DNA of 49,835 bases from Ramicandelaber brevisporus (taxonomy: Eukaryota > Kickxellomycota > Ramicandelaberales > Ramicandelaberaceae). Location of the stretch: the NCBI GenBank assembly GCA_025201865.1, contig MU602708.1, forward strand, positions 11,883 to 61,717. The letters are read 5' to 3'. Position 1 is the first letter of the stretch. Each line of letters begins with the position of its first letter. The translations under genes and the position numbers were made by a program. Shown piece after piece: positions 17,449 to 27,298 of this stretch. The notes beneath the pieces are model-generated. The model was not told the DNA's origin. It saw only the letters and a list, made by a program, of their open reading frames with translations, and did no database searches.

Positions 17449-19446
17449 ATGTCTCATCAACCACCGCCGCCGCCGCCGCCGCAGCCAGCTGGAGGAGCCT
17501 CGTCGTCGTCGCAGTATTCTTCCTATGAATACATGTACGGCAGCTCAGCAGCCCCCAGCTATGGCGGCCCGTCTTCATCAGATGCTGCAAGCTCAGCTCC
17601 ATATTACGGCCCAAGCACAGTCCCGTCGTACGGTAGCTCTGCTGCCAATGCCGCCAATGCTACTGCTACTGCTACTGCCACTAGTACAGGTGCATCTGCA
17701 GGTACTGGCGGCGCTGGTGTCAGCTCAATGTATGCTGGTTATTATGGTAATGATTATAGTACAGTTCCATCTTATTCATCTTCAACAACCATTGCCACTT
17801 CTGCGTCTACGTCTGCTTCTGCTTATGCGATAGGATCAGGTTCAAATGCTTATAGCACAATGACTGCTACTGCCAGCGGATCTGGCACTGGAGGAGAAGG
17901 AGAAGGAGGAGTTGCATCGGGGTCAGGTTCAGCAAGAACGGATACCGGAGCTTACGGCTATGATTATGGGTATAGCAGTAATAGTTACAGTGCATCAAAT
18001 AGCGCTGGTGGATATCAGCCAACAGCCAACAGTGGTGGAATCAGTTATGGGGCTCCTTATGACAGTAATGCTTATAGTGCAAATAGGAACAATAGTTATG
18101 AAAGCAGTGCGCCTTATGGTGTTGGAATAGACAGTCGCTATGATGCCGTCAGTCCATCACGTGGTGGACCTGTCAAGCAGCCGTCTGATCGAAAGGATAA
18201 TGACCCTGGGCGTGCGCGTGCCTTTATCAAAGACCGCCCCGTTGACCACCAAACACTTCGCATCTCCCAGCTCCCAAAGCAGACCACCACTGACGACATT
18301 CGTCAGGCATTCAGTGCGTATGGCACTCTGGAAGATGTTTTAGAAAAGTCAGGTCATCGATTCTTTGTCAAATTTACCAACGAGCCAGACGCATCTGCCG
18401 CCAAGCGTGCATTTGATGGAGAGTATTTTATGGGAATGAGAATTGCAGTAGAGTATGCACGTGTCATGCCTGAACAGAATGATCCAGAGGGCAATCGGTG
18501 CTACATTTGTGGAAGACTGGGGCACTGGGCAAAGACTTGTCCAGACAACTATAAATATCAGAATGGTGAGCGAAGCAGTAGAAAGTTTGATTTTATGGAT
18601 AAGAGAGGCATTGGAAGAGTTGGCGAAGGCCGCGATGAAAGAGACCGAGATTACCGTGACAATCGAGACGGTCGAGACTATCGCCGCGGAGGAGTAGGCG
18701 GAATGGGTGGAATGGGTGGTGGTGGTGGGCCACGCCGAGGTGATGATGGCTCGAGACCAAAGCTGCGCATGCCCAAGTCATGCTACAGATGTGGCAGTCA
18801 AACACATTTATCGCGCAATTGCGACAAGCCATTTGTCGAGAGTGATCGGCGCGGTGGTCCAGGTGGTGATATTCGTTGCTATGTGTGCAGCGAGTATGGC
18901 CACAAGGCTGACAATTGCAAAGTCGAGCGTGATTATTTAGAAGCCATTGGCAATCCGCAGTCCAAGGAGTCTCCATCTAGCCATGGTCCACGCCGCGGCA
19001 GCTATGACAGATATGGTAGTGGCGGTAGTGGCGGTGGTGGTGGTGGTAGCCGTGCACGCAATCGCAGTCGCAGCCGTAGTCCTGACCGTAACCGCCGTGG
19101 CCCATCTGCTGCTGATCGGTACATTCCATCGTATGTCAGCGGTGCCACAGCCGCCACTCCATCGTACCGTCCGTCCGAGCCATCGACTGCTGCTTCTTCA
19201 CAGTCGTACCCGTACTACTCTTCAACTGCAAGTGCTGAGGCATCTGAGCCGTACTCGTCGTATCCGTATCCGTATTCTGCTGTGAAGAGCGAGGCTACTG
19301 AGCCGTATTCTGCGGCCAAGTACGAAGTACCCGAACAACAGGTGTCTGCGTCTGTGGTGAAGCCCGAGCCGGTCCCAGCCCCAGCGCCCCAGCCTGATGA
19401 AGCTGCCACTGCCGCTACACTGCCAATGTACAGTCCTTGGGATTAA
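17449..19446 (+). CDS. RRM and triple CCHC zinc-knuckle RNA-binding protein
   Basis: The ATG at 17449 gives 665 residues; the longer upstream frame is a CT-rich leader. Residues 1-240 are a low-complexity Tyr/Ser/Gly/Ala-rich prion-like region. An RRM follows (about residues 263-345): LRISQLPKQTTTDDIRQAF, RFFVKFTNEPDASAAKRAF and MRIAVEYARV. Three zinc knuckles come next: CYICGRLGHWAKTC (about 351), CYRCGSQTHLSRNC (about 445) and CYVCSEYGHKADNC (about 478). A Gly-rich stretch leads to a short RS motif (RNRSRSRSPDRNRR, about 538), and the tail is Tyr/Ser/Pro-rich. One RRM plus zinc knuckles plus RS is the plan of SR proteins of the 9G8/RSZ type, though three knuckles and such long tails are unusual. 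A role in nuclear mRNA processing is likely. No precise orthologue is assigned. Confidence 0.82.
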   Translation: MSHQPPPPPPPQPAGGASSSSQYSSYEYMYGSSAAPSYGGPSSSDAASSAPYYGPSTVPSYGSSAANAANATATATATSTGASAGTGGAGVSSMYAGYYGNDYSTVPSYSSSTTIATSASTSASAYAIGSGSNAYSTMTATASGSGTGGEGEGGVASGSGSARTDTGAYGYDYGYSSNSYSASNSAGGYQPTANSGGISYGAPYDSNAYSANRNNSYESSAPYGVGIDSRYDAVSPSRGGPVKQPSDRKDNDPGRARAFIKDRPVDHQTLRISQLPKQTTTDDIRQAFSAYGTLEDVLEKSGHRFFVKFTNEPDASAAKRAFDGEYFMGMRIAVEYARVMPEQNDPEGNRCYICGRLGHWAKTCPDNYKYQNGERSSRKFDFMDKRGIGRVGEGRDERDRDYRDNRDGRDYRRGGVGGMGGMGGGGGPRRGDDGSRPKLRMPKSCYRCGSQTHLSRNCDKPFVESDRRGGPGGDIRCYVCSEYGHKADNCKVERDYLEAIGNPQSKESPSSHGPRRGSYDRYGSGGSGGGGGGSRARNRSRSRSPDRNRRGPSAADRYIPSYVSGATAATPSYRPSEPSTAASSQSYPYYSSTASAEASEPYSSYPYPYSAVKSEATEPYSAAKYEVPEQQVSASVVKPEPVPAPAPQPDEAATAATLPMYSPWD

Positions 19447-20903
19447 CATCGAGTGTCGAAATGCATTCGATTTAATTTTTTTGCACTTTAGTACTTTAGT
19501 GCTTTAGTGTTCTGTGTGTTTTTTCTCTCACTCTCACTCTTTTATTCTCATTTATGTTTATTCTCACTTGGCTAATGCTTAAACGTAAGCCATCAGTTGT
19601 TCGCACTTGCTGCTCTTCATGACGTCGATATCATCGGGCCGAGGTACCTCGAAATATCAAGCCGGGGATTCCTGTGAGGTACCTGTACCACCATACGAAG
19701 TCAATTATTTTTTTTAACCACGAGTGCGATCGGACTTGCCACGCTGTGCATACTCCCAGCCAGTAGAAGCCGTCCTGGATCGAAAGGTGGTCAGATACGA
19801 AGGCGAGGCGGAGAATAGCCAGAGAGACCATTAAGGTTATTTCGTGTAGCAAGCTTCTCCGCTCCCAACCTCTCACACATCTCCTGAATACAGTAGTAGC
19901 AGCCGCTGTCGTCGTCGCTGCTGCTGCTGTCGTCGCTACTGCTGTCGTGGTCTTCACCAACGTCAACACTTGTTCCCTTTTTCAGTTTCCTTTGACTCTT
20001 TGACGACAAAAACTGTCCGAGCGTGTTTCCGACAATACAGTCCTCTCTGTCTCTGTCTCTGTCTTTGCCCTTTTCTTTTTTTTCTCTTGTCCTTGTCCTT
20101 GTCCTTGTCTCTTTTTGTTCTTTATAACGTCATATCTATTCCGCCACCATTACCCTTGCAATCACCTCCCGGTTCACTGGTGCTATCTTTTTCGAACCTT
20201 TTCTTCTACCCCTGAACGCTATCTGGTAAGCCTCGTGCTCTGTCGTTCCTTCTTTTTTTGTTTCCAAACTTCCGTCAGAAAATTACTTCTCTATCGCACA
20301 CACACAAAGGCTCACACAAAAGCTCACACACACATTGAGAGGTACCGACCGGGGGACGCTTCCGTCATTTTGTTATTCTTGCTCTTACTCTTCCTGACCC
20401 TGCTCCTGCTCCTGCTCCTGTTCTGACTCTTGCTCTCTTCTTTCTTCGAGGTGCAGTAGTTGTCGAATTCCTTGTCGACCCCAGGTTACTCGAGTTGCCC
20501 TTGTTTACCGCCTCCGTTTTATTTTTTTGCTTCACTTGTCCAGTCTCGGGTTCTTCTCTTTGATCTCGTTGGGCGTTATCCGTCTCTCTGCTCGAGTTTG
20601 AGTTTGAGTTTGCCTCCCTTCAGTTCTCGTTCTCTCTCTCTCTCTGGCTCTCTAGCTCTCGCTCTTTCTTTCTCTCTCTCTCTCGTACCAGTCCGAAACA
20701 CCGCAAATCTTTCAGTTCTTTTCGCTTGAACTATCGACAATCAGTGTCGACCTCTCTCTTCGCTTGCTTGCCTGCCCGCTAGTTAGCTTTATCAGACTGT
20801 ATATCCACTCCCTTCTTGACAGACAGCAGACTGTGAAAAAGCAGTACTAGCAACAGTAGCAGCAAACAGCAGTTATTTGGACGTTTGTAGTTAGTATTAA
20901 GAA
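19447..20903. other. 1.46-kb spacer with the long CT-rich leader of the PAK gene
   Basis: The first 150 bp are the T-rich 3' flank of the RRM gene. From about 20040 to 20700 the plus strand is strongly pyrimidine-rich, with (CTCTGT)n at 20044-20065, TTGTCC repeats at 20086-20110, CTCCTG repeats at 20402-20422 and long CT tracts at 20631-20690. That fits a promoter and leader of the PAK gene. Several ATGs lie upstream of the PAK start, so upstream frames are possible. A coding-like frame on the minus strand is listed separately. Confidence 0.55.
19791..20134 (-). other. coding-like minus-strand frame without a start codon
   Basis: A minus-strand frame is open from a TGA near 20137 to a TGA at 19791. 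It encodes a basic Lys/Arg/Asp stretch, then IVGNTLGQFLSSKSQRKLKK, a Ser/Asp run and CYYCIQEMCERLGAEKLATR. The make-up is more protein-like than that of other frames here. There is no suitably placed ATG, so it would need an upstream exon or a non-AUG start. Another short frame nearby ends in DDIDVMKSSKCEQLMAYV (about 19583-19640, minus). I could not join the two with convincing splice sites. It may be a decayed gene. Confidence 0.25.
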
Positions 20904-23444
20904 ATGTATCACAACTCTGGCGGCAATCGTGGTGATGGCCGCGATCCAACTCGTGACGGTTCGGGCCAATATCACTCTCAGCAGCATCACCACCACCAGC
21001 AGCAGCAACAGCAGCAGCAGCAACAACAGCAGCAAGGTGGATATGATGCTCGTCTGGATAGCCCAGGTGCATTCGTTCCTCGTCGCAGTGCACCCGCTCC
21101 ACCGCCTGTAGGTCGCTCACTGTCCAAGTCCACTTCAAAGCCATATCTGGGTCAAGTTGACGAGGGACTGTACCATGCTCAAGGCGGTGGTGGCGGCGGT
21201 ATTAACAGTGGAGGTCATCATATGCCACCTCCGCCATTGCCCCATTCTCAGACTAGCAGCAGTGGAGGAGGCGGAGGCGGTGGCAGCAGTGGAGGCGGAT
21301 ACTATAGACAGCAGCCATCTCAGCAGATCCAACAGTCTAATTCTTACCAGCCATCAAGTGGTAACAGCTATGGAGGCGGAGGTAGACCATCTCAGCAATC
21401 CGACCATTATAATGGGTATCAGCAACAACAGCCGCCGCCACAGCAGCAGCAGCAGGGTTATCAGCCACATTCACCTCAGGCTTCATCCACTACTCTTGCT
21501 TACCAGTATAACTCTGCAACCTCGTCTAGCGCCACTTTGCCAGTCCCTGACTCTCAAATGGATGCCAACTCTCAGTCACCGACTATGTCATCGCAGCTCC
21601 ACCAACCAGTCGGTAGCGGTGCAGGTGGAAGCGGACGTCCTCGCCCACCTCCACCAAACACTAAAAAATCATATCGTGCCAATAACCCCAATGGAAATGA
21701 AGATGGACATGGAGTTCGGAGAGCAGCCACAACAAGCTCAGCTAGTAAGCCAAGTGGAATGTCAAATGGGTACTATGGAACGCTGGAGCCAATTCAGCCA
21801 GACACGAGTGGCAATACCGGTGGAGGACAGGGAGGAGTTCGTGGATTATTTGGTAGCTTGAAGAACTCGTTCCAAGAGCTGCTGTCGCTGGAAAAGAAGA
21901 GCGAAATTAGTGCACCTTATAACCCAGTCCACTTGACCCATGTTGGATTCAACAATGACACGGGTGAATTTATTGGATTGCCCAAGGAATGGAGTGTCCT
22001 GTTATCTGAAGCTGGAATCACCAAGCAAGACCAGGAGGCTAATCCTCAGGTGTTGATGGAAGTAGTCAAGTTCTATCAAGAGACGACTGCTGGAACAAAC
22101 TCCTCCAACGATGTATTCGATAAGCTCGCTCATGCTAAAGGCGCTGTCACCAACAAGCACCCTCCGCCTCCACCTCCGCCACTCCCATCTAACAAGCCAT
22201 CCCGCATCCCACATCAGCCTTCCCATCAGCAGCCTCCGCAGCATCCAGGCCACCTCCAGACATCCTCGTCCATCAGTGGAGGCAGCCATCAACAGCAGCA
22301 GCAACGCTATTCACCAACTGACCGTGTTCCACCTCCTCATCTGACTCAGCAACAGCAGCAGCAGCCACCCCGTGTACAAGGCTCTAGCTCACGTCCTGGT
22401 CAGCAACAGCCATCAGCCCCTCAGCAGCAGCAGTCTCAGCAGCCACCACGTGTCCCACCGCAACCACCAGCACAAGTTACAGCGCAGGTTGCAGCGGCAT
22501 CGTCTGCAGGTGGCACTGGAACTGGAGCGGTTAGACCGCGTCCTCAGCAGCAGGGTGGAATTGATCAGAATGTGGTCAGAAGATTACGTGAGATTTGCAG
22601 TCCAGAGGATCCAAATCTGCTCTACCGTAACTTTAGCAAGGTTGGACAGGGTGCATCCGGAGGAGTGGTCACTGCTCAGATGATTACAACTGGCAAGTGG
22701 GTTGCAATTAAGCAGATGAATTTGGAGAAGCAGCCAAAGCAGGATTTGATTATCAATGAAATTTTGGTCATGCGTGAAGCTAAACACAAGAACATTGTTA
22801 ACTTCATTGATTCATTCTTGGTTAAGGATGAGCTGTGGGTTGTTATGGAGTACATGGAAGGTGGCAATCTGACTCAAGTTGTCAATGCTAGCTTGATGAG
22901 CGAAGGTCAAATTGCAGCTGTTTGCCGCGAAACTCTGTATGGCTTGGAGCATTTGCATTCAAATAACATCATCCACCGTGATATCAAGTCTGACAATGTT
23001 CTTTTGTCCATGACTGGCGAGGTTAAGCTCATTGATTTTGGTTTCGTTGCTCAGCTATCGGATCCAACTGCCAAGCGCCACACTGTTGTTGGAACACCTT
23101 ACTGGATGTCGCCTGAAGTTGTACAGCGCCGTCCATACACCGCTAAGGTTGATGTATGGTCACTGGGTATCATGGCTATTGAAATGATTGAAGGCGAGCC
23201 TCCTTACTTGAATGAAAATCCATTGAAGGCAATGTATCTGATTGCTACTACTGGCACTCCTCGTATTGAGAATCCAGAGAACCTGTCTCTCATCTTTAGA
23301 GACTTTTTGAACAAGTGTCTTGAAGTTAACCCTGACAGACGTCCTTCTGCCTCCGAGCTACTCCACCATCCATTTATCCAGAAGGCTGATAATCTGCGTA
23401 GCTTGATTCCACTCATTCAAGAAGCTCAAAAGACACGCAACTAA
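20904..23444 (+). CDS. p21-activated kinase (Ste20/PAK family)
   Basis: This 846-residue Ser/Thr kinase acts downstream of Cdc42/Rac in polarity and MAPK signalling. The N-terminus holds a CAG/CAA-coded Gln run (about residues 32-48) and long Gly-, Gln- and Pro-rich parts. The CRIB motif starts [20 protein letters not shown] (about residue 334) and goes on with [13 protein letters not shown]. The kinase domain spans about 571-832: [10 protein letters not shown] loop, VAIKQM lysine, [34 protein letters not shown] and [15 protein letters not shown]. All catalytic residues are present. TPYWMSPE has Ser where most members have Ala. I see no PH domain before the CRIB, so Ste20/PAK1 is favoured over Cla4. 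The long upstream CT-rich region is its likely leader. Confidence 0.95.
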   Translation: MYHNSGGNRGDGRDPTRDGSGQYHSQQHHHHQQQQQQQQQQQQQGGYDARLDSPGAFVPRRSAPAPPPVGRSLSKSTSKPYLGQVDEGLYHAQGGGGGGINSGGHHMPPPPLPHSQTSSSGGGGGGGSSGGGYYRQQPSQQIQQSNSYQPSSGNSYGGGGRPSQQSDHYNGYQQQQPPPQQQQQGYQPHSPQASSTTLAYQYNSATSSSATLPVPDSQMDANSQSPTMSSQLHQPVGSGAGGSGRPRPPPPNTKKSYRANNPNGNEDGHGVRRAATTSSASKPSGMSNGYYGTLEPIQPDTSGNTGGGQGGVRGLFGSLKNSFQELLSLEKKSEISAPYNPVHLTHVGFNNDTGEFIGLPKEWSVLLSEAGITKQDQEANPQVLMEVVKFYQETTAGTNSSNDVFDKLAHAKGAVTNKHPPPPPPPLPSNKPSRIPHQPSHQQPPQHPGHLQTSSSISGGSHQQQQQRYSPTDRVPPPHLTQQQQQQPPRVQGSSSRPGQQQPSAPQQQQSQQPPRVPPQPPAQVTAQVAAASSAGGTGTGAVRPRPQQQGGIDQNVVRRLREICSPEDPNLLYRNFSKVGQGASGGVVTAQMITTGKWVAIKQMNLEKQPKQDLIINEILVMREAKHKNIVNFIDSFLVKDELWVVMEYMEGGNLTQVVNASLMSEGQIAAVCRETLYGLEHLHSNNIIHRDIKSDNVLLSMTGEVKLIDFGFVAQLSDPTAKRHTVVGTPYWMSPEVVQRRPYTAKVDVWSLGIMAIEMIEGEPPYLNENPLKAMYLIATTGTPRIENPENLSLIFRDFLNKCLEVNPDRRPSASELLHHPFIQKADNLRSLIPLIQEAQKTRN

Positions 23445-23817
23445 TTAACACAAGCAAGCTCACATGCTCACAAGCAAGCACACAAGCAAGCACACAGGCA
23501 AGCACACACTTTGAATAAGTAACTCCGCCCCCACTCACTCCACCCCACCCCCACATCCTCTACTTTAGCAAATCTTTCTTCTGGATCATCTGTCTTAATT
23601 CACATTCTTCACTTCACTTCACTTCACTTCACTTCACTCCACTTTATTTTTTTTTTACTCTTTCATAATTTTCTATTTTTATTCTTTACTAAACCTGTTT
23701 TTAATCACTATAAGTAAACTCATTACATTCAAAATGAAGGGAAGGAAGGGAAAGCGTCACAAGTACTTCTTTAATGTCTTATTTTTTTTTTTACACGCAC
23801 GAATGATATCACTCCGT
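23445..23817. other. convergent spacer of PAK and the NDUFB10-like gene, with simple repeats
   Basis: No gene is seen. After the PAK stop there is a tandem array of units like CACAAGCAAG (23450-23510), then a C-rich run, then a (TTCAC)n array at 23608-23638, then AT-rich sequence likely to hold the 3' ends of both convergent genes. Confidence 0.6.
23608..23638 (+). repeat. (TTCAC)n tandem repeat
   Basis: Six consecutive TTCAC units lie in the PAK 3' flank. A degenerate array of the same unit lies in the Fcf2 3' flank at about 25616-25649. Confidence 0.85.
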
Positions 23818-24045
23818 TTAAATGGCCTTATCATCGGGCTTGTGCATCCATCCCTTGACAAGATGGTTGTCAATTGCCTCAATATAGCGCAGCGACAGCT
23901 CACGGCAGTTCTGAATATAATTGACACCCTCCGTCAAGAAGCACTCTTGCAGCTGCTTGCCCAGCAGACGCATTTGCATGTGGCGAACCCAGTGCTCACG
24001 GATGCGGTTGGCACGGCCGTGAAGAGTTCCAACAACGTCGCCGGG
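23818..24045 (-). CDS. mitochondrial complex I subunit, NDUFB10 / fungal 12-kDa type (partial)
   Basis: Only the C-terminal 75 residues are visible; the rest lies in the run of N. The sequence contains RANRIREHWVRHMQM, then LQECFLTEGVNYIQNCRELS and YIEAIDNHLVKGWMHK. The pattern R-x-x-W-V-R-x-M, then C-x5-EGVN-x3-NC, then a final VKG(W/Y), is that of the fungal 12-kDa complex I subunit, the counterpart of NDUFB10. The two cysteines spaced along helices fit its intermembrane-space location. The missing part is the N-terminus and promoter. The gene would be divergent from Fcf2 inside the gap. Having complex I separates this organism from Saccharomyces-type yeasts. Confidence 0.72.
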   Translation of the reverse strand, partial: PGDVVGTLHGRANRIREHWVRHMQMRLLGKQLQECFLTEGVNYIQNCRELSLRYIEAIDNHLVKGWMHKPDDKAI

Positions 24046-24905
24046 NNNNNNNNNNNNNNNNNNNNNNNNNNNNNNNNNNNNNNNNNNNNNNNNNNNNNNN
24101 NNNNNNNNNNNNNNNNNNNNNNNNNNNNNNNNNNNNNNNNNNNNNNNNNNNNNNNNNNNNNNNNNNNNNNNNNNNNNNNNNNNNNNNNNNNNNNNNNNNN
24201 NNNNNNNNNNNNNNNNNNNNNNNNNNNNNNNNNNNNNNNNNNNNNNNNNNNNNNNNNNNNNNNNNNNNNNNNNNNNNNNNNNNNNNNNNNNNNNNNNNNN
24301 NNNNNNNNNNNNNNNNNNNNNNNNNNNNNNNNNNNNNNNNNNNNNNNNNNNNNNNNNNNNNNNNNNNNNNNNNNNNNNNNNNNNNNNNNNNNNNNNNNNN
24401 NNNNNNNNNNNNNNNNNNNNNNNNNNNNNNNNNNNNNNNNNNNNNNNNNNNNNNNNNNNNNNNNNNNNNNNNNNNNNNNNNNNNNNNNNNNNNNNNNNNN
24501 NNNNNNNNNNNNNNNNNNNNNNNNNNNNNNNNNNNNNNNNNNNNNNNNNNNNNNNNNNNNNNNNNNNNNNNNNNNNNNNNNNNNNNNNNNNNNNNNNNNN
24601 NNNNNNNNNNNNNNNNNNNNNNNNNNNNNNNNNNNNNNNNNNNNNNNNNNNNNNNNNNNNNNNNNNNNNNNNNNNNNNNNNNNNNNNNNNNNNNNNNNNN
24701 NNNNNNNNNNNNNNNNNNNNNNNNNNNNNNNNNNNNNNNNNNNNNNNNNNNNNNNNNNNNNNNNNNNNNNNNNNNNNNNNNNNNNNNNNNNNNNNNNNNN
24801 NNNNNNNNNNNNNNNNNNNNNNNNNNNNNNNNNNNNNNNNNNNNNNNNNNNNNNNNNNNNNNNNNNNNNNNNNNNNNNNNNNNNNNNNNNNNNNNNNNNN
24901 NNNNN
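24046..24905. other. assembly gap (860 N)
   Basis: All bases are N. The gap hides the start of the NDUFB10-like gene, the shared promoter and possibly the first codons of the Fcf2 gene. Confidence 1.
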
Positions 24906-24925
24906 TGGCTGCATTGAGACCGCCA

Positions 24926-25549
24926 ATGTCGTTTGATGATGCCGAGTTCCAGCAATCCTTGTACATTTCTACATCATCCACCACTGGCCAGGCAAAGCTC
25001 CATGCCAAGATGCTCGGCAATGTCAGCGACATTGTCCCCGCTGCTCTTCTGGCCAAGGCCGCCACATCCTCTTTGGCTGGCGCTGTCGACGAATCCGAAA
25101 TGACTCGCGAAGACCTGGGTGATGATGGCGCTGGAACTCAACGAAAGACTCAGTCACAGCGTATCGAAGAGCGTGAGAAGACTGCTGGCAAGAAGTGGTT
25201 TGACATGCAGGCTGTGGAGATGACTCCTGAGCTCGAGCAGGACTTGGCTGTGCTGCGGATGCGTGGTGTGCTGGACAAGACCAGACATTTCAAGCGCACA
25301 TCCAAGAAGGACAAGATGCTGCAGACCAAGTACATGCAGGTTGGCACAGTTGTGGAGGGAGCCACTGAGTTCTACTCGTCGCGATTGACCAAGAAGCAGA
25401 GGAAGCCAACGCTGGTGGACCAGCTGCTGGCTGACCATGAGACTCGTTCGTACTTTAAGGGCAAGGTGAAGGATATCCAGACGGCTCGCCGCAGTGGCGT
25501 CCGGAAGATGAAGCCACGCCGGACCCCAGGCAGCGGCAAGAAGCACTAA
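24926..25549 (+). CDS. FCF2: rRNA-processing protein Fcf2 (possibly 5'-incomplete)
   Basis: The nucleolar protein Fcf2 is needed for early pre-rRNA cleavages that make 18S rRNA; its animal counterpart is the C-terminal part of DNTTIP2. The diagnostic domain starts at about residue 85: GKKWFDMQAVEMTPELEQDL, then LRMRGVLDKTRHFKR, KYMQVGTVVEGATEFYSSRL, TKKQRKPTLVDQLL and YFKGKVKDIQ. It ends in a basic tail (KMKPRRTPGSGKKH). From the ATG at 24926 the protein has 207 residues, close to yeast Fcf2. The frame is still open upstream to the edge of the N run, so a longer N-terminus cannot be excluded. Confidence 0.88.
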   Translation: MSFDDAEFQQSLYISTSSTTGQAKLHAKMLGNVSDIVPAALLAKAATSSLAGAVDESEMTREDLGDDGAGTQRKTQSQRIEEREKTAGKKWFDMQAVEMTPELEQDLAVLRMRGVLDKTRHFKRTSKKDKMLQTKYMQVGTVVEGATEFYSSRLTKKQRKPTLVDQLLADHETRSYFKGKVKDIQTARRSGVRKMKPRRTPGSGKKH

Positions 25550-25750
25550 TATATACTATACTTTATACGTTAAATAGTTTAATTTAAAAACCCATCCTAT
25601 CCTGACCTATTCTCTCGCTTCGCTTCACTTCACTTCACCTCGCTTCACTCTATTCTAGCTACGATACTAGCTACAGTTTTAGTTTGAATACAAATACAAG
25701 TGCAGCAAACCAATTCATTTGATTGTAAATTTTTGTCTTTTTAAACGTGT

Positions 25751-26542
25751 TTAAGCAGAGGCCTCAGCGGTGGCACGGCGGGCATCACGCTCCTCAGCAA
25801 TGGTGAGCTTAAGACCCTTGCCCTTTGGAAGGGAGATCCATGGCTTGTTGCCCTGACCAATGACGAAGACGTTGGCGAGACGGGTGGCGAAAGAGCGCTC
25901 GTTGGCATCCTTGATGTGGACAACATCGAAGCCGCCCAGGTGGCGTTCGCGGTGGGTGATGATACCAACACGGCCAATGTTACGGCCGCCGGTGGCCATG
26001 GCGACGTTACCAACCTCGAACTTGGTGAACTCAGAGAGCTTGCCAGTCTCCAGCTCGAACTTGACGGTGTCGTTAACCTTGACGAGTGGGTCTGGGTAAC
26101 GGATGGTGCGGCCGTCGTGGGTGACAATGTATGGGATGCCGTTGGCACCGAGCTCGGCGCGCTTGACCTTGCAGAGCTTGTACTTGGCCTCCTCCTCGGT
26201 GATGCGGTGGATGGCGAAGCGACCCTTGGTGTCCAGAACGAGACGGAAGTTCTCGCCAGTCTTCTCGAGGGTGATGACGTCCATGAGACCAGTTGGGTAG
26301 GTGGAGTCAGTGCGGACCTTGCCGTCGACCTTAACAAGGCGCTGCATGACAATCTGCTGAACCTCGCGGCCGTTCAGGGCGTACTTGAGACGGTTGCGGA
26401 GGAAGACGATGAGTGGCAGGCACTCGCGCTGCTTGTGTGGACCAGCAGATGGCTTTGGGGCGTACTTGCCAGCCAGCTTGTCCAGCATCCAGCCGTGTGG
26501 AGCGGCAAGGCGCTTCATGTGCTTCTTTGGTCCGCGGCCCAT
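25751..26542 (-). CDS. RPS4: 40S ribosomal protein eS4 (RPS4)
   Basis: This 263-residue protein of the small ribosomal subunit has near-textbook sequence: [20 protein letters not shown] at the start, then the S4-like region [20 protein letters not shown] (RNA binding), the central KOW-bearing part, [20 protein letters not shown], and [20 protein letters not shown] at the end. The full length matches eukaryotic eS4 (about 261-263). The gene has no intron, although ribosomal protein genes often keep introns in fungi. Codon use is strongly biased to C/G-ending codons, as expected for a highly expressed gene. Confidence 0.98.
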   Translation of the reverse strand: MGRGPKKHMKRLAAPHGWMLDKLAGKYAPKPSAGPHKQRECLPLIVFLRNRLKYALNGREVQQIVMQRLVKVDGKVRTDSTYPTGLMDVITLEKTGENFRLVLDTKGRFAIHRITEEEAKYKLCKVKRAELGANGIPYIVTHDGRTIRYPDPLVKVNDTVKFELETGKLSEFTKFEVGNVAMATGGRNIGRVGIITHRERHLGGFDVVHIKDANERSFATRLANVFVIGQGNKPWISLPKGKGLKLTIAEERDARRATAEASA

Positions 26543-27245
26543 ATTTGTCTGATCGGTTAGAAAAGTCTGTTGCTGCTTCTTTTGTGCGAGTAAATCAAGA
26601 GGTCGAGATCTGCCCTTCTGAGGTGTTCTTCTGCCGTTGATCTCAGGGAACTACACACTCACTCTCGCTTGCTCACTCAGACGAAAATGAGCCGATTTAT
26701 TTAAAATTCGGCCCCGCTCTGTGTGCGTCGCTGCAAAGAAAATCGTCACGTCTGCATTTATTTTGCTCAATTTATTTTTCTCCACCAAAAAAAATAACAT
26801 CAGAATTTCAATTTAATTTAATTTTTTGATTGTCTACAGGTGAAACCAGTACACTACTACTACTACTACTCTCACATTGCATCACGTTCCACTCAACGCG
26901 CTATCATACAATCCAGTCTGACAACATACATACGCATACATATATGTAATGATAGAATGTCGCCAGTGGTGCCCAGTAATGTGTTAAAGCTCACAAATAA
27001 ACAGTTGAATAGATGAATGAGGAGGATGAAGAAGAGGAGGAGAGATGTAGAGGAAGAAAAAAAACACAAACGGAAAATGTATTTGCTCGATAGATGGATG
27101 GATGGATGACTGGATGGATGTGTTTTGTGACAAGGATAATAAATGTTGATGATGGTATGATGATACTGACGACGACAGTGATAATGATGATGAAGATAAA
27201 GATGATGACAAAAGGGGTTTGATGATTGTCTTAAGCTCGAATCCT
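26543..27245. other. RPS4 upstream region and repeat-rich DNA
   Basis: No firm gene is seen. Next to RPS4 are a short leader and a T/A-rich promoter stretch (26690-26830). Further out are (TAC)n at 26854-26872, TACATACATA-type sequence, (GATG)n at 27095-27125 and GATGAT-rich sequence at 27145-27215. The minus-strand frame that would continue the Spo11-like gene after a predicted intron stays open through 26984 but is only low-complexity Ser/His-rich. Confidence 0.55.
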
Positions 27246-27298
27246 CTGTGCAAAAAGAAAAAAAAACAGAAATAAAAGATATCCGAATACAAATTTAC
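27246..27298 (-). other. candidate 53-nt spliceosomal intron
   Basis: On the minus strand GTAAAT directly overlaps the stop codon of the Spo11-like frame. It is followed by a strong polypyrimidine tract and GCACAG, 53 nt in all. Removing it turns CAG-TAA into CAA and keeps the frame open (continuing GFELKTIIKPLL). Donor, acceptor and length are normal for fungi, but no good branch-point motif is seen. Confidence 0.35.

Noticed and set aside
25916-26560. 214-codon plus-strand frame opposite RPS4
   Set aside because: Shadow of the highly biased ribosomal protein gene.
27025-27220. GATG and GATGAT arrays as a CRISPR-like or functional array
   Set aside because: Simple microsatellites without spacers, in a eukaryotic window.
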